Assembly: GCF_003865075.1 (NCBI RefSeq) | Contig: NZ_BHWB01000001.1 | Coordinates: 372,001-436,000 of the forward strand | Length of the DNA: 64,000 nucleotides | Reading direction: 5' to 3' | Source: Bacteroides faecalis | GTDB lineage: Bacteria > Bacteroidota > Bacteroidia > Bacteroidales > Bacteroidaceae | Shown: positions 43,812-54,281 of the stretch, one piece after another | Layout: every line of letters starts with the position of its first letter | How positions within the stretch are numbered: position 1 is the stretch's first letter | Translations under genes and position numbers: made by a program | Notes under the pieces: model-generated | The model's input: the letters and a program-made list of their open reading frames with translations, nothing else | What the model was told of the DNA's origin: nothing | Database searches by the model: none

Positions 43812-45137
43812 TCAATCAAATACCTCCGGATAATAGGAGCAGATCACCTCTTTTTGTATATCTGTTAGTTGATCGACACAAACAGGTTCATCTTGCTGAC
43901 GAGTCCGTTTTTGATTTATCTCTCCATATAGTGTCCAATTGCGTGTAGACCCAGATACGGGCTCCTCTACTTTTACATCGTAGCGGGTAAAGTCAATCAC
44001 AAATTTCTTACCGGAATTTAGATCTTTCAAGATAGCCAGTCTGAAACGTTTGTTCATATACCACATTATCTCTTTGTCGGCATCCGATCCGCCTATCCCT
44101 GATCCTCTTTCAAAAAAACGATAATTAAAGTCATTCTTTTTATAGGTGTCTCTCCATAAAAGTCCAAACTCTCCTTGAGTAACACATTTAACCTTCGGCC
44201 ATCTTTGACGAATGGATGTCAACCAATCCGTCAGTCCCTGCGTATCAATGTCCAGACATAACTCCCAACAATTAGTAACCCATGCAAAACCATTCCGTTG
44301 AAAGCCATCGTCAAAATGAATAGCAGTTGTATGCATCATTTCCTGTAACCCCATATCCGCTCCATGAGCATCTAATGTTTCTATCGGTCCTACTCCCATT
44401 CTACTATTAAACCCTTCCGCAAACCCCTGCCTGCGTGCAGCTAAAAAGTCCATGGTCCAACCATCTAGGTTTACACAATCCACTTGATCCTTTTCTCCCT
44501 GGGCAGGCTTACAAAAATGTTCGATGGAAGGATAATACGGATAGGACACAGCACCGTCTCCATCTTGATTATCTATAGCATATTGGCTCCAAATATTCCC
44601 CTGACAAACATGTATGTCTTCTTTCTCTGCTAAATATTGCTGGTTCTTGGCAGATAAGAAACCTGCTAAAATACTTTTGGGCCTATAGGAGTCTCCTACG
44701 ATCTCCGTTACCCGTTTTAAGCCTTCATGCAAATCACGATTCACCTGCTCAGTCGAATTATAAGCATTTGCAAAATACGCTCCGGGGATAAATGTAATCT
44801 CATCACCGTACTTATGATGATAATCAATTACCAACTGACGAATTTCCCGATAATTGGCCGTCGTATCATGCAATGCCAACCAACTGAAGGCCCAGGTAAT
44901 CTTTGCTCCGGGAAAACCTTTTTCAACGGCATTACGAAACTGAACGACTCTTTCCGGGGTATGCCATTCACGCTCATCCACTCCTACATTCTTGTTTCTT
45001 GTCACCTCTATCTGGTTAACGCGAATGACTGTATTTATAGTTAAAAAACGATTCCCCTGCAATTCCAATGTTGAGTTCGTGCAACTAGTTATCATTAATC
45101 CCAATAACCAACTGCAACCAATTTTCCAATACTTCAT
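43812..45137 (-). CDS. DUF3863/DUF3864 lipoprotein (deacetylase-like), last gene of the susCD operon
   Basis: The 441-aa protein has a lipoprotein signal (LGLMITSC, Cys19). The body shows DUF3863 features (INTVIRVNQIEV, KITWAFSWLALHD, TFIPGAYFANAYN) and a DUF3864-like C-terminal region after about residue 330. The layout recalls polysaccharide-deacetylase (NodB-like) barrels, but I cannot confirm catalytic residues. It is separated by 66 bp from the acetylesterase gene and lies at the end of the operon. It probably removes acetyl or similar groups from the target glycan, as inference. Confidence 0.85.
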   Translation of the reverse strand: MKYWKIGCSWLLGLMITSCTNSTLELQGNRFLTINTVIRVNQIEVTRNKNVGVDEREWHTPERVVQFRNAVEKGFPGAKITWAFSWLALHDTTANYREIRQLVIDYHHKYGDEITFIPGAYFANAYNSTEQVNRDLHEGLKRVTEIVGDSYRPKSILAGFLSAKNQQYLAEKEDIHVCQGNIWSQYAIDNQDGDGAVSYPYYPSIEHFCKPAQGEKDQVDCVNLDGWTMDFLAARRQGFAEGFNSRMGVGPIETLDAHGADMGLQEMMHTTAIHFDDGFQRNGFAWVTNCWELCLDIDTQGLTDWLTSIRQRWPKVKCVTQGEFGLLWRDTYKKNDFNYRFFERGSGIGGSDADKEIMWYMNKRFRLAILKDLNSGKKFVIDFTRYDVKVEEPVSGSTRNWTLYGEINQKRTRQQDEPVCVDQLTDIQKEVICSYYPEVFD

Positions 45138-45203
45138 TTATTCTTATATTAATAATTTGTATTCCTATTAATGATCTCACAACAAACGATTAGGATTACC
45201 TTC

Positions 45204-47180
45204 TCACCATCTATCGGTCCGGAAAGAAGAGATCGGCAAACCAGATGTACTAAACAAATTACAAATCGGTGAATCTGCCCACCCGTAACGTACTGCAGCA
45301 GGAAGACTGACCTGCGCTGAGTGGACAATAATCTCATCACCATCAAAATGTGCCTCTGCCGGATAAAATTGATGATCGGTACCGGCAATCGCAAATCCTT
45401 TTAATGAGGCTTCCTTCCGGAATCCATTTCCTAAATCTTTGAATCGAATACGAATGGTGTTTCCTTCTATCCGATAAGTGTCATATACGGGCGCAGACGC
45501 ATCTGTGGTCTGTTTGTTATAAGTATCTCTTAATGCCAACAACGCCAAACGTCGTCCGACCTCCTGCTTGTTCTTAGGATGAATGTCTTTCTCATCTCCA
45601 ATATCGGTGGTTATTGCTATACCTGTATGAGACAATGCTAGTGCCGCACTTTGCGCTTCCCGCACATAAGGCCATTTAGCATTCACGTCAATGAGAGATG
45701 CTTCTCTGAAAGCAGCAAGTTGCACGAAGTAAAACGGTAATGTCTGATTATTCCATTTCTGCCGCCAATCATTGATTAATGCCTGAAATAGATCTGTATA
45801 TTCATAAGCGCGTCCCTCGTTACCTTCTCCCTGATACCAGATAAATCCTTTTATGGGGAAATTGATGAAAGGATGTACCATGGCATTGTAAAGAGCACCT
45901 GGAGTCAGAGGTGTAATTTGCGGTTTGGAAGCATAAAACGGCTGTAACTTCTGTCCGCTTGCCCCGACATTATATTTCCATTCTCCGGCTAATGCCACTA
46001 TCCGTTTCTTTCCATAACGGATATCCAGACTTTCAGGTACACCTGCGAAACCGCCTTCACCTCCAGTGTCCAAAACCCGTATAGCGATAAGATTACTCCC
46101 ACTTTTCACCAATTCGCCCGGTACAGCATATCGTCGTTCTTTATCTACTCCAGTGGTCGATCCGATCTCCGTTCCATTGAAATAAATAACATTATCATCA
46201 TCTATCCTTGACAAAGAAAGTTCCAGTGTTTTTCCCTGATAAGCGGACGGAATCCGGATCTCCTTTCTGAACCATACCAATCCGTCAAATCCTTCCAATC
46301 CCTGTGTCTCCCAATATCCGGGCACATTCATACTTTTCCACTGATTGTCGTTATAGTCTGTAGTTGCCCACACTGCTTTTCCGTCTTTCATTCCCTTATC
46401 CAGCGGTGAAAGGTTATCCATCCACTTACGATATTCTTGTTGGAAAATCTCATTTGTATTCTTTTTCCCGTCAGACATTGCCGACATCTTCTCGGCATAG
46501 GTTCGGTAATTGTTAACTTTCTTCAGCCCCTCATAGCTAACCCATGGTTCTGCTGGAGTTCCTCCCCAAGAGCTATGTACCAATCCAATAGGGATCTTCA
46601 GCTCCTCCCACAGTTTACGTGCGAAGAAGTAGGCGGTTGCCGAAAATCCGGGAATAGAAGACGGTGTACATTCCTCCCATCCAAAATCGATACCAGCATC
46701 CGTTTGTGGAACAAAATCTACGGCATGTCTTACTTGAAGTAGTCGGATAGAAGGGAAATCAGCATTGGCTATTTCCTGCTGATAATTCATAATCTTTCCC
46801 CAACCGTCCAGCGGCATTTCCATATTAGACTGTCCGGAGCAGAACCAGACTTCACCTATCAAGATATTTTTCAATACCAGTTTCGTACCGTCCGAGAAGG
46901 TAAGCTCATAAGGTCCTCCCGCTTTTGGTGTCTGCACATTCAAACTCCATTCTCCTTTTTCATCAGAACGAGTCTCATATTTCTTGCCGTCCCATCCTGT
47001 ACACACGCTTACTTGCTTCAGCGGGGAAGAGGTTCCATATAACTTTACGGTTGTCTGCTGTTGAAGCACCATATTGTCGGTAAAGAAGGAGGGAAGCGTA
47101 ATTTTCGCTTCCGCTGCCATCAAAGCCAAACCATAGACAACCGTAACAAATGTTTTTTTAAATAAACCTTTAGATCTCAT
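45204..47180 (-). CDS. Sialate O-acetylesterase-type esterase (SGNH, split by a GH2-like sugar-binding domain)
   Basis: The 658-aa protein has a signal peptide (to about residue 25). The SGNH esterase starts at WFCSGQSNMEMPL (Ser118 in GQSN). An inserted jelly-roll domain resembling GH2 sugar-binding modules (ATTDYNDNQWKSMNVPGYWE) spans about residues 265-390. The esterase then resumes with IKGFIWYQGEGNEGRAYEY and ends with the catalytic Asp/His region (IGDEKDIHPKNKQEVGRR). This family removes acetyl groups from sialic acids or hemicelluloses such as xylan. It is in the susCD operon. Confidence 0.92.
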   Translation of the reverse strand: MRSKGLFKKTFVTVVYGLALMAAEAKITLPSFFTDNMVLQQQTTVKLYGTSSPLKQVSVCTGWDGKKYETRSDEKGEWSLNVQTPKAGGPYELTFSDGTKLVLKNILIGEVWFCSGQSNMEMPLDGWGKIMNYQQEIANADFPSIRLLQVRHAVDFVPQTDAGIDFGWEECTPSSIPGFSATAYFFARKLWEELKIPIGLVHSSWGGTPAEPWVSYEGLKKVNNYRTYAEKMSAMSDGKKNTNEIFQQEYRKWMDNLSPLDKGMKDGKAVWATTDYNDNQWKSMNVPGYWETQGLEGFDGLVWFRKEIRIPSAYQGKTLELSLSRIDDDNVIYFNGTEIGSTTGVDKERRYAVPGELVKSGSNLIAIRVLDTGGEGGFAGVPESLDIRYGKKRIVALAGEWKYNVGASGQKLQPFYASKPQITPLTPGALYNAMVHPFINFPIKGFIWYQGEGNEGRAYEYTDLFQALINDWRQKWNNQTLPFYFVQLAAFREASLIDVNAKWPYVREAQSAALALSHTGIAITTDIGDEKDIHPKNKQEVGRRLALLALRDTYNKQTTDASAPVYDTYRIEGNTIRIRFKDLGNGFRKEASLKGFAIAGTDHQFYPAEAHFDGDEIIVHSAQVSLPAAVRYGWADSPICNLFSTSGLPISSFRTDRW

Positions 47181-47198
47181 ATTTTATCAATCCTTTAG

Positions 47199-47870
47199 TT
47201 ATTTAAAATTTTCATATTTTGGTGGGAGTGAAATATACTCCAGAGCGTCTTTATTCGGCTTCACACAAGTCGTAATCTTCAGTTGCGTATCAGGTTGAAT
47301 ATCGGCAATCTCTGTCTGCATGGTAAAAGCAGGTACTACGACTGTCCGTTTATCACCATCATGATTCGTATACTCTAACAATACTTGCATGAGTGTAGGA
47401 ATCTCATTCCACATTAATGTAAAACCTCCCGTTCCATTCGAGGTATAAGTATACAGCACTGGATTTTGAGCCGCAATAAACTTATCACCATATACATTGG
47501 CCTGTAAGGTCGTAACGATGGACCGATTGTTGTTCTTGTCCACTGTATACACATTAAACACGTATAAGTCTTCTTCCAAATCCTCCAACAATATTTCCAA
47601 TACATCCGTCTTTCCATATCCTTCCAGACTTTGTGTATATTGCTGGTCATCCCATTTTATGATTACGTCAGTAGCCGTTTCCGCATAATAAAGAAATCCT
47701 TCAAACTGTATTTTATGTAATCCCTCATGTACTTTTAATGAGTCAATCTTTCCGACATAATTAATCTCTCCATTTTCCTGAAATTTCTCAAATGTTCCGA
47801 CCAAGTCAGTACAAGAGAATAATGTGATAGATACACACAGTAAAACAATAATATATCTCATTTTTTTCAT
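47199..47870 (-). CDS. DUF4998 lipoprotein of the susCD operon
   Basis: The 223-aa protein has a lipoprotein signal (SITLFSC, Cys20). The DUF4998 pattern follows (INYVGKIDSLKVHEGLHKIQF, VIIKWDDQQYTQSLEGY). This is a beta-sandwich domain common in surface glycan-binding proteins encoded after SusD. It likely helps hold the target glycan at the cell surface. It lies 18 bp downstream of the DUF4959-family gene. Confidence 0.85.
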   Translation of the reverse strand: MKKMRYIIVLLCVSITLFSCTDLVGTFEKFQENGEINYVGKIDSLKVHEGLHKIQFEGFLYYAETATDVIIKWDDQQYTQSLEGYGKTDVLEILLEDLEEDLYVFNVYTVDKNNNRSIVTTLQANVYGDKFIAAQNPVLYTYTSNGTGGFTLMWNEIPTLMQVLLEYTNHDGDKRTVVVPAFTMQTEIADIQPDTQLKITTCVKPNKDALEYISLPPKYENFK

Positions 47871-47888
47871 TTTATCCAGTTATTAAAA

Positions 47889-49082
47889 TTACTCTATATA
47901 TTGTCCCCAGAATTTCAGTTCAGCAATACGCGAACATTCCATTCCCGACCATGATGCTAAAGAAACAAAACGCACATACCGTACCGGTTCCATCAGTTCA
48001 TTATCAAATAGAAACTCATGCCCCTGTTGTGCCACTAAAATATCCTCTGCCGTATTAGGATCTGTAAACTCTCCTCCAGATGGTTTTTCCAGATGACCAT
48101 CCATCAGTAATTCATAGTTCTCTTCTTTAAAAGGATCCAGTCCTTCAGGACAACCATATACTGCAAAATGACGGGGGCAACCATGTTTATAGAAGTCATC
48201 CTGAACCAGACGTTGCCATATCTTCATACGGCTTAACATCACGGTAGTTCCCATATCAATGGTAGTAGGATGAGGAAATGCCTGAGGATAATCTGTATGG
48301 GCAAAATCCATAGAGCCATAATTATCATTAAAGAAACAACTCCAGTTGCCACCGAAGAAGGTCCAACGGACATCACCAGGAATAAACATTTCTTTAAATC
48401 TGGTAGCATCAAGCAATTCTTCTTCCAATGGAGTCAGTTCAAACTCATAAGGTTCCGATTCATTTTCCCAACGGTCTTTCACTTTCACCACAAATTTAGA
48501 AGGTAGAGGTGATAATCCTCTGATAGCAAGAGGACCCTCTTTCTGCTCCGTATAATAGACATCATATAAGCGCTGTCCTTCCGTTTCGGAGTTCTCGTAA
48601 TAAACCATGACAGAAATGGCATCTTTACCATCATTCTTAAAATCCAGACTGAAACCGCCCCAATCTACTATTGCTCTCAATGATTCCCGTATATTTACTA
48701 CAGGAGGCGTATCCGGAACAAAAGCTATTTTCACTCCTTTGGATACATTTTCCGAACGGTCTACAGCATAAATCATTGCTTCATACTCGTCTGTATCTCC
48801 TATACCCTCAATTTTTAACGAATCCACATATTTAGAAGATCGGATCTCACGTGTCTCTCCTTTCTTAGTCTGGAACAAGGCTTTTACATAAGACAAATCC
48901 GAATCGTCTGGAATCTGATATTTTATAACAGCTCCACCTGAAATACTTTTTATCATGATTTCTGATATATCTTGCGGTGGGGTCTGATCTTCATATCCAT
49001 AAGGAGCCCGTACTTCATCCTCTTTGCAAGATAATAATAATGTACATATAATGACATTCAACCATATTAGCTTTGTTTTCAT
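47889..49082 (-). CDS. DUF4959/DUF5126/DUF5000 surface lipoprotein
   Basis: The 397-aa protein has a lipoprotein signal (CTLLLSC, Cys19). The N-terminal Fn3-like DUF4959 (TPPQDISEIMIKSISGGAVIKY) is followed by the DUF5126 middle region (PVVNIRESLRAIVDWGGFSLDF). The C-terminal third resembles the discoidin-like DUF5000 domain (HFAVYGCPEGLDPFKEENYELL, RYVRFVSLASW). Such proteins are cell-surface glycan-binding proteins. It follows susD by about 20 bp. Confidence 0.88.
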   Translation of the reverse strand: MKTKLIWLNVIICTLLLSCKEDEVRAPYGYEDQTPPQDISEIMIKSISGGAVIKYQIPDDSDLSYVKALFQTKKGETREIRSSKYVDSLKIEGIGDTDEYEAMIYAVDRSENVSKGVKIAFVPDTPPVVNIRESLRAIVDWGGFSLDFKNDGKDAISVMVYYENSETEGQRLYDVYYTEQKEGPLAIRGLSPLPSKFVVKVKDRWENESEPYEFELTPLEEELLDATRFKEMFIPGDVRWTFFGGNWSCFFNDNYGSMDFAHTDYPQAFPHPTTIDMGTTVMLSRMKIWQRLVQDDFYKHGCPRHFAVYGCPEGLDPFKEENYELLMDGHLEKPSGGEFTDPNTAEDILVAQQGHEFLFDNELMEPVRYVRFVSLASWSGMECSRIAELKFWGQYIE

Positions 49083-49101
49083 ATCCTTTCACTATTTAAT
49101 A

Positions 49102-51012
49102 TTACCATAATGGATTTTGAACTAATCTCGTATTCTTATTCAAGTCTTCCTGTTTCAAGGGCCATAAATAGTCACGTACAAAAAAACTACGAGTATAAAT
49201 CACGCGGGGTACATAGAATAACTCCGGCATCTCTTCTACGATACTTAATCCTCTCATTTGAGTATTAAAATATTGTTCGCATTTCTTCCAACGGCGCAGG
49301 TCATGTAAACGCTTTCCTTCAAACTGCATTTCAATCAACCGTTCACGATGAATGATCTCGCGCATTCCCTCTTTCGTGAGAGGTTTATTAGGATTGATAG
49401 AATGTTTGGCCCATGTATCTTGTAAAGTAGTACCTTTATCCAATCCGGCACGGTGGCGCACCAATTGAATATATTTATAAACTTCATCATTCGGTTTATC
49501 CAAGCTCTCATTCAACGTTTCACTGTACAACAGATAGATATCTGCCAAACGAATAATTGTATTAGGGAAGGCATAAAGTACCTCAGCTGCTGTTGTATTC
49601 ATATTTTTGTAACTACATACTTTCTTTACAAAGTATCCTGTAGCAGATGCCCTATACGTTTCATGCCCAGCAATACCTCCTTTTTTTGCATTCACTCCAT
49701 ATGCCTCCTCCGGACTAAGAACCTCACTATTAAACCACTTACCGCCATCAAAACCAATATTGGCATAGAAGCGAGGTTCACGATTCAAATGTAGTTTGAC
49801 TGTAGTGTAATTGGGAACAAAGAAAGCGGGACGATCAGAGGGAGTTGTTGTCAATTCATACAAATCGGCTCCGACCAAAGATTTGTCTTCTTCTATAGGT
49901 AACCCATTTTCCGTATAATACTCTTCTATGATATTCAACGTAGGGCTATATTGACACAAATGATGCCATTCTCGGTTTCCCATATCATAAGTAGTCAAAC
50001 GTGGTTGTGCCGCTCCTTGTATCCATATATCTGTCGCCCCCGGAGCAAATATCTGCTCACAGTTATAACGGGAAGTGACAATCTCTCGCAAGGTCATTTC
50101 CAATTCAGTTTCAGGAGTCAATTGAAATGCCACACGTTCGTCAAATTCAAATAAATCGTGATTGCCTTCCAACGATATATCGATTGCCTTCTTACATGCT
50201 TCTGCGGCAATTCTCCACTTTTCCTGACTATATATTTGATTAAAAAAAGGCTGGTGGTCTCTCGGATCGAGAAAGTCCGCATAATCCGTATTGCCATTAA
50301 ACAAAGGACTTGCAGCAGTAGCCAACACCTTAGCCTTGATACAGTGAGCAGCCGGTAGTGTGATACGTCCCATTTCAGTAGTTACAGATGATATGTACAT
50401 GGGAAGCCCTTGATCCATGTTGATTGCTTTATCCAATAGATCTACGATATAATTGACCACATCATCTACCTTTTCGCGATATTGAATCATGTCTTCCAAT
50501 TTGGAATTAATGTCAATATTCTCATCCAACAAAGGAATGGGGCCATAATGCAGAAATAACCAATACAAATAGAAAGCCTTTAATGTATAGACCTCTGCCT
50601 TCCATCTGTTTCTTTCCGTATAGGATAAATCCGGTACCCTGTCCACATTGGCTAAAAATACATTACATTCATGCACGCCTCTGAATTTATTTGCGCTACT
50701 CCAATAGTTAAAGAGCGGATTACTGGAATTCTGCAATCCTCTCACCCAGTTCCAGGAATTTGTAAAGTCCCAACGGTCATATTTCATTAGGTAAGGACAA
50801 TAATCGTCAGCGCATGAAATGGAAGCATTATTCTTCATATCATAGGTAGCTGGCAGAAAATTATAGCAAGTAGCTAGATATTTTCTTGCATTGATCCGAT
50901 TATTAAATGCCATCTCAATAGTGGTTATATTATCTGGAATAACATCCAGATAGTTGCAAGAACTCAAAGAAATGCCTGTTACAAGCAGGGCGATATATAC
51001 TATTTTTTTCAT
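49102..51012 (-). CDS. SusD/RagB-family outer-membrane lipoprotein
   Basis: The 636-aa protein has a lipoprotein signal (ISLSSC, Cys19). The N-terminal SusD-like TPR helices (LDVIPDNITTIEMAFNNRINARKYL) and a RagB-like C-terminal half are complete, ending in the family's usual MREIIHRERLIEMQFEGKRLHDLRRWK. It forms the lid over the SusC-type transporter. It lies 15 bp after susC, as expected. Confidence 0.95.
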   Translation of the reverse strand: MKKIVYIALLVTGISLSSCNYLDVIPDNITTIEMAFNNRINARKYLATCYNFLPATYDMKNNASISCADDYCPYLMKYDRWDFTNSWNWVRGLQNSSNPLFNYWSSANKFRGVHECNVFLANVDRVPDLSYTERNRWKAEVYTLKAFYLYWLFLHYGPIPLLDENIDINSKLEDMIQYREKVDDVVNYIVDLLDKAINMDQGLPMYISSVTTEMGRITLPAAHCIKAKVLATAASPLFNGNTDYADFLDPRDHQPFFNQIYSQEKWRIAAEACKKAIDISLEGNHDLFEFDERVAFQLTPETELEMTLREIVTSRYNCEQIFAPGATDIWIQGAAQPRLTTYDMGNREWHHLCQYSPTLNIIEEYYTENGLPIEEDKSLVGADLYELTTTPSDRPAFFVPNYTTVKLHLNREPRFYANIGFDGGKWFNSEVLSPEEAYGVNAKKGGIAGHETYRASATGYFVKKVCSYKNMNTTAAEVLYAFPNTIIRLADIYLLYSETLNESLDKPNDEVYKYIQLVRHRAGLDKGTTLQDTWAKHSINPNKPLTKEGMREIIHRERLIEMQFEGKRLHDLRRWKKCEQYFNTQMRGLSIVEEMPELFYVPRVIYTRSFFVRDYLWPLKQEDLNKNTRLVQNPLW

Positions 51013-51027
51013 ACTTTTCTTCTATTT

Positions 51028-54000
51028 TTAAAAACCGATATTCAAACCAATATTATACACAGCTTGAATAGGATAGTTAAATCCGTTTCCTCCCATTTCG
51101 ATATCCCATTCCTTGAACTTGCTGAATGTTAGCAGATTCAATCCGCTTGCATAAATACGTAAATTAGTCATGTGTAATTTTTTAAGGATTTTGTCAGAGA
51201 ATGTATATCCCATTTCTACTGATTTCAATCGGATATAAGAGCCGTCTCTGATCCACCAGGTACTTGCTCGGGTATTATTTTCTACGGTTTCCGTTGTCAA
51301 TCTTGGCATTGCGGCATAACTGTTCCGATTCGACTCTGACCAGTAATTATTTACCCAACATTGCATTAGTCCATTGGGAGCGATTCGACCTTTAAATGTG
51401 TCATTATCAAAAGAATCCGCATTAACGAATGGAGTATTGCGCATGGCATCAACATAGAAAGAACTGCGACCGGATCCTTGGAAGAAACATGAAATATCAA
51501 AATTCTTATATCCTACCGACACACCGAATCCATAGTTTATCTCCGGAACGGTCGGATAACCAATTGGCACTACGTCATTGTCGTCAATAATGTCGTCTCC
51601 GTTAATGTCTCGGTACTTAATGTCGCCGGGCATATAATCACTAAACATTTGCCGCGGAGAATTGGCAATATCGGCCTCGTCTATAAACAGGCGGTCGGCT
51701 ATCAATCCTCTTTGTTGTCCAATAGGATATCCTGTGACAGTTTGCCACCAATAGTTTAGCCGAGCCTCTTCTGCATAATCATAATTACTGCGGGCAAAAG
51801 TAAAGTTACCGCGTAGGCTCATCCACCAATTCTTGTTAAACGAGTGGTTAGCATCCATCTGTACCTCAAATCCACGTGAGGAGGCGCGCCCCACATTGGC
51901 GGATAACTTAGCGGCATACCCAAGCTCGGCAGGGATAGTAGGGCGATCCTGATAAATTTTCTCACGTTTCTCTTGAAAGTAATCAGCTTGAACTTCTAAA
52001 AAATTAAATAAAGTCGTCTCGACACCGATGTCCAATTTTCTTGCAACCTCCCAAGTGATATTCGGATTTCCGTAGCGGGTAGTGGCAATCGTCTGCATAG
52101 CTTGCTGCCAATCTTCCCCAAACCGAATGCTCGAGTCTCCCGCATTCAGATTAACTTCTGAGATGTAATAGAAACGGTCCTGCAAATTACCTATCTTGTC
52201 ATTACCCACCAATCCGTAAGTAGCTTTCAGCTTCAATTTATTCACATATTTATTCTCATGCCAGAATGGCTCATTGCTGATTAAATAACCGATACCAGCA
52301 GAGGGGAAAAAACCGAACCTTTCTTTCTTTGCAAAACGCTCAGAACCATTGTATCCAAAGTTAAACTCGAACAGGTAGCGAGAGTCGTATGCATAAGTCG
52401 CACGTCCGGATAAACCGATATTGCGTGACGGAAGAGACTCCTGAATATTGGGAGCGTTACCGCTGATATACTCACGCATGGTGCCGACCAATAATCCTCC
52501 TACATCATGCTTCCCGAACCTCCGGGCATAATTGAGAGCGGCCTCAAAGTAATAGGTGGAGTTTACACTCGGAGCACTGCTTGAGTAGTTCAGGTCTTCC
52601 CTTCCTGTTTCCGGATTCAACAGATTCAATGTATATCGGTCATTATCCTTATCGTAATAACCTATGTTATAATAGAAAGGAGAGATCTCGCGTACCAGAG
52701 AGAAACCTGAATACCGTGTGGTATTCGCCAAAATACGGAAACTCAGCCCTTCGGTAAGAAAATCAAGTTTCTGCGATAATTCCATTTGAGCTGTCAGTGT
52801 CGTCTCGTGTGAATCTCTGTATCCTCTAATCATATCAGCATAAGGATTCAGATAGTTGCCTTCATCGGTATTTCCAAAAAGGACATGCTGCGTCAGTACA
52901 TTTGAGTCGTCGGGTGCAAAGGACTTCGGGAACATCACAGGTGAAGAGACACGTACTTTGCGGTACATCATATCTCCACCGTCAATTGGACCATTGTAAT
53001 CTTGGAAATTAGCATTAACACGAATATCGAACTGAGTAGTTTTGGTAAGATTCAGATTCACATTTGTTCTCAACTGGATATTTTTAATATCGATATTGGT
53101 GTTGTAGTTGTTTTTCGGATCTACTTTCAGTGCACCGTTATCTTGGCTGAAATTGGCCGACACGTAATAACGCGCCATTGTGCCTCCGCCTTTAAGGCTC
53201 ACATTGACCCGTTGATTCATGACTGTTTTTTTGAATAGTTCATCATACCAGTCTATTTCTGGATAAACGTACGGATTTAATCCTTTTCCGGTATTGGCGA
53301 TCTTCTCGTCGCTGAAAGGTCGAGGAGCCAGTGGATTGCGAGTGATCATCGCCTCATTATACATTTTCATGTATGTAATAGGGTCGGCCATTTCAATATT
53401 CCTCGCAGGAGTAGAAATAGAGTTCTCTAATCGGATGTTTACTTCAGCAGGACCTTCCTTACCTTCTTTGGTTGTGACCAGAACCACTCCATTAGCACCA
53501 CGGGCACCATAAATGGCAGTTGCCGTGGCATCTTTCATAATAGAAAAGGAGGCTACATCATCCACCGGCAAACGCGCCAGTTCATCTGCCGACGATTCTA
53601 TATTGTCTATCAATATCAAAGGGGAAGCAGAATATCCAAAAGTGGTGACACCTCGAATGAAGAAATTAACGTTATCCTTTCCTGGCTCACCCGAAGACTG
53701 GTAGCCTATGACTCCAGCCAAACGCCCCGACAGTCCTTGTGTCAGATTGCTGGAAGGTACTTTTAGTTCTGACGGCTTAATAGTTGTTACCGAAGCGATC
53801 ACGCTTTCCTTCTTCTGCTTGGCAAATCCGACTACGGTAACCTCATCCAGCTCGTCTGTCTTCGGCTGTAGATTTACAGTGATTTTTTTTTGTATCCCGA
53901 CAGTGATTTTTTGTGTCTGGTAACCCAGATAAGAGAAAATCAGTACATCGGTATTTCCTACTTTAATAGAGAAAGAACCGTCAATGTCCGTAACGACACC

Positions 54001-54174
54001 TCTGGACGACTTGTCGACCAAGACTGTAACACCAGGAAGTCCTTCTCCTTGTTCGTCATAGACGATACCTGTCACTTCCCTTGTCGTTTGCGCTGTGATA
54101 GCTGTCATCTGGAAAGAAAGGACGATGAGTGCTAACCATACTTTTAATAAGTGATTAATGATTTGGTTTTTCAT
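51028..54174 (-). CDS. SusC/RagA-family TonB-dependent outer-membrane transporter
   Basis: The 1048-aa protein has a signal peptide (to about residue 28). A carboxypeptidase-D regulatory-like domain spans about residues 32-115 (REVTGIVYDEQGEGLPGVTV). The plug (GVIGYQSSGEPGKDNVNFFIRGV) and the full beta-barrel follow, ending with an aromatic C-terminus (IGLNIGF). It imports oligosaccharides with TonB energy. It is the first gene of a six-gene minus operon. Its -7 box and a putative regulator site lie at 54215-54281. Confidence 0.96.
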   Translation of the reverse strand: MKNQIINHLLKVWLALIVLSFQMTAITAQTTREVTGIVYDEQGEGLPGVTVLVDKSSRGVVTDIDGSFSIKVGNTDVLIFSYLGYQTQKITVGIQKKITVNLQPKTDELDEVTVVGFAKQKKESVIASVTTIKPSELKVPSSNLTQGLSGRLAGVIGYQSSGEPGKDNVNFFIRGVTTFGYSASPLILIDNIESSADELARLPVDDVASFSIMKDATATAIYGARGANGVVLVTTKEGKEGPAEVNIRLENSISTPARNIEMADPITYMKMYNEAMITRNPLAPRPFSDEKIANTGKGLNPYVYPEIDWYDELFKKTVMNQRVNVSLKGGGTMARYYVSANFSQDNGALKVDPKNNYNTNIDIKNIQLRTNVNLNLTKTTQFDIRVNANFQDYNGPIDGGDMMYRKVRVSSPVMFPKSFAPDDSNVLTQHVLFGNTDEGNYLNPYADMIRGYRDSHETTLTAQMELSQKLDFLTEGLSFRILANTTRYSGFSLVREISPFYYNIGYYDKDNDRYTLNLLNPETGREDLNYSSSAPSVNSTYYFEAALNYARRFGKHDVGGLLVGTMREYISGNAPNIQESLPSRNIGLSGRATYAYDSRYLFEFNFGYNGSERFAKKERFGFFPSAGIGYLISNEPFWHENKYVNKLKLKATYGLVGNDKIGNLQDRFYYISEVNLNAGDSSIRFGEDWQQAMQTIATTRYGNPNITWEVARKLDIGVETTLFNFLEVQADYFQEKREKIYQDRPTIPAELGYAAKLSANVGRASSRGFEVQMDANHSFNKNWWMSLRGNFTFARSNYDYAEEARLNYWWQTVTGYPIGQQRGLIADRLFIDEADIANSPRQMFSDYMPGDIKYRDINGDDIIDDNDVVPIGYPTVPEINYGFGVSVGYKNFDISCFFQGSGRSSFYVDAMRNTPFVNADSFDNDTFKGRIAPNGLMQCWVNNYWSESNRNSYAAMPRLTTETVENNTRASTWWIRDGSYIRLKSVEMGYTFSDKILKKLHMTNLRIYASGLNLLTFSKFKEWDIEMGGNGFNYPIQAVYNIGLNIGF

Positions 54175-54214
54175 GTGTTTCCAAGTTAGATAAATGAAAA
54201 ATGATTATATAATG

Positions 54215-54222
54215 CAAAAGTA
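54215..54222 (-). promoter_or_regulatory. -7 element of the susC operon
   Basis: On the minus strand TACTTTTG fits TAnnTTTG, about 40 bp before the susC ATG. No good -33 TTTG is present, in line with activator dependence. Confidence 0.55.
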
Positions 54223-54253
54223 GGTAGAAACTGTTTTGGAAATTTTTCGATAT

Positions 54254-54281
54254 TGATATATAATTTTTCATTTTTGATAAA
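54254..54281. promoter_or_regulatory. Putative regulator-binding motif upstream of susC
   Basis: This 28-bp copy has the form TGATATAT-N7-CA-N4-TGATA and begins exactly 31 bp from the susC -7 box. The same motif and spacing occur before the GH106-like gene (60216-60242). A nearly identical copy (27 of 28 bases) is at 54496-54523. I infer it is the operator of the divergent AraC regulator. Confidence 0.65.
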
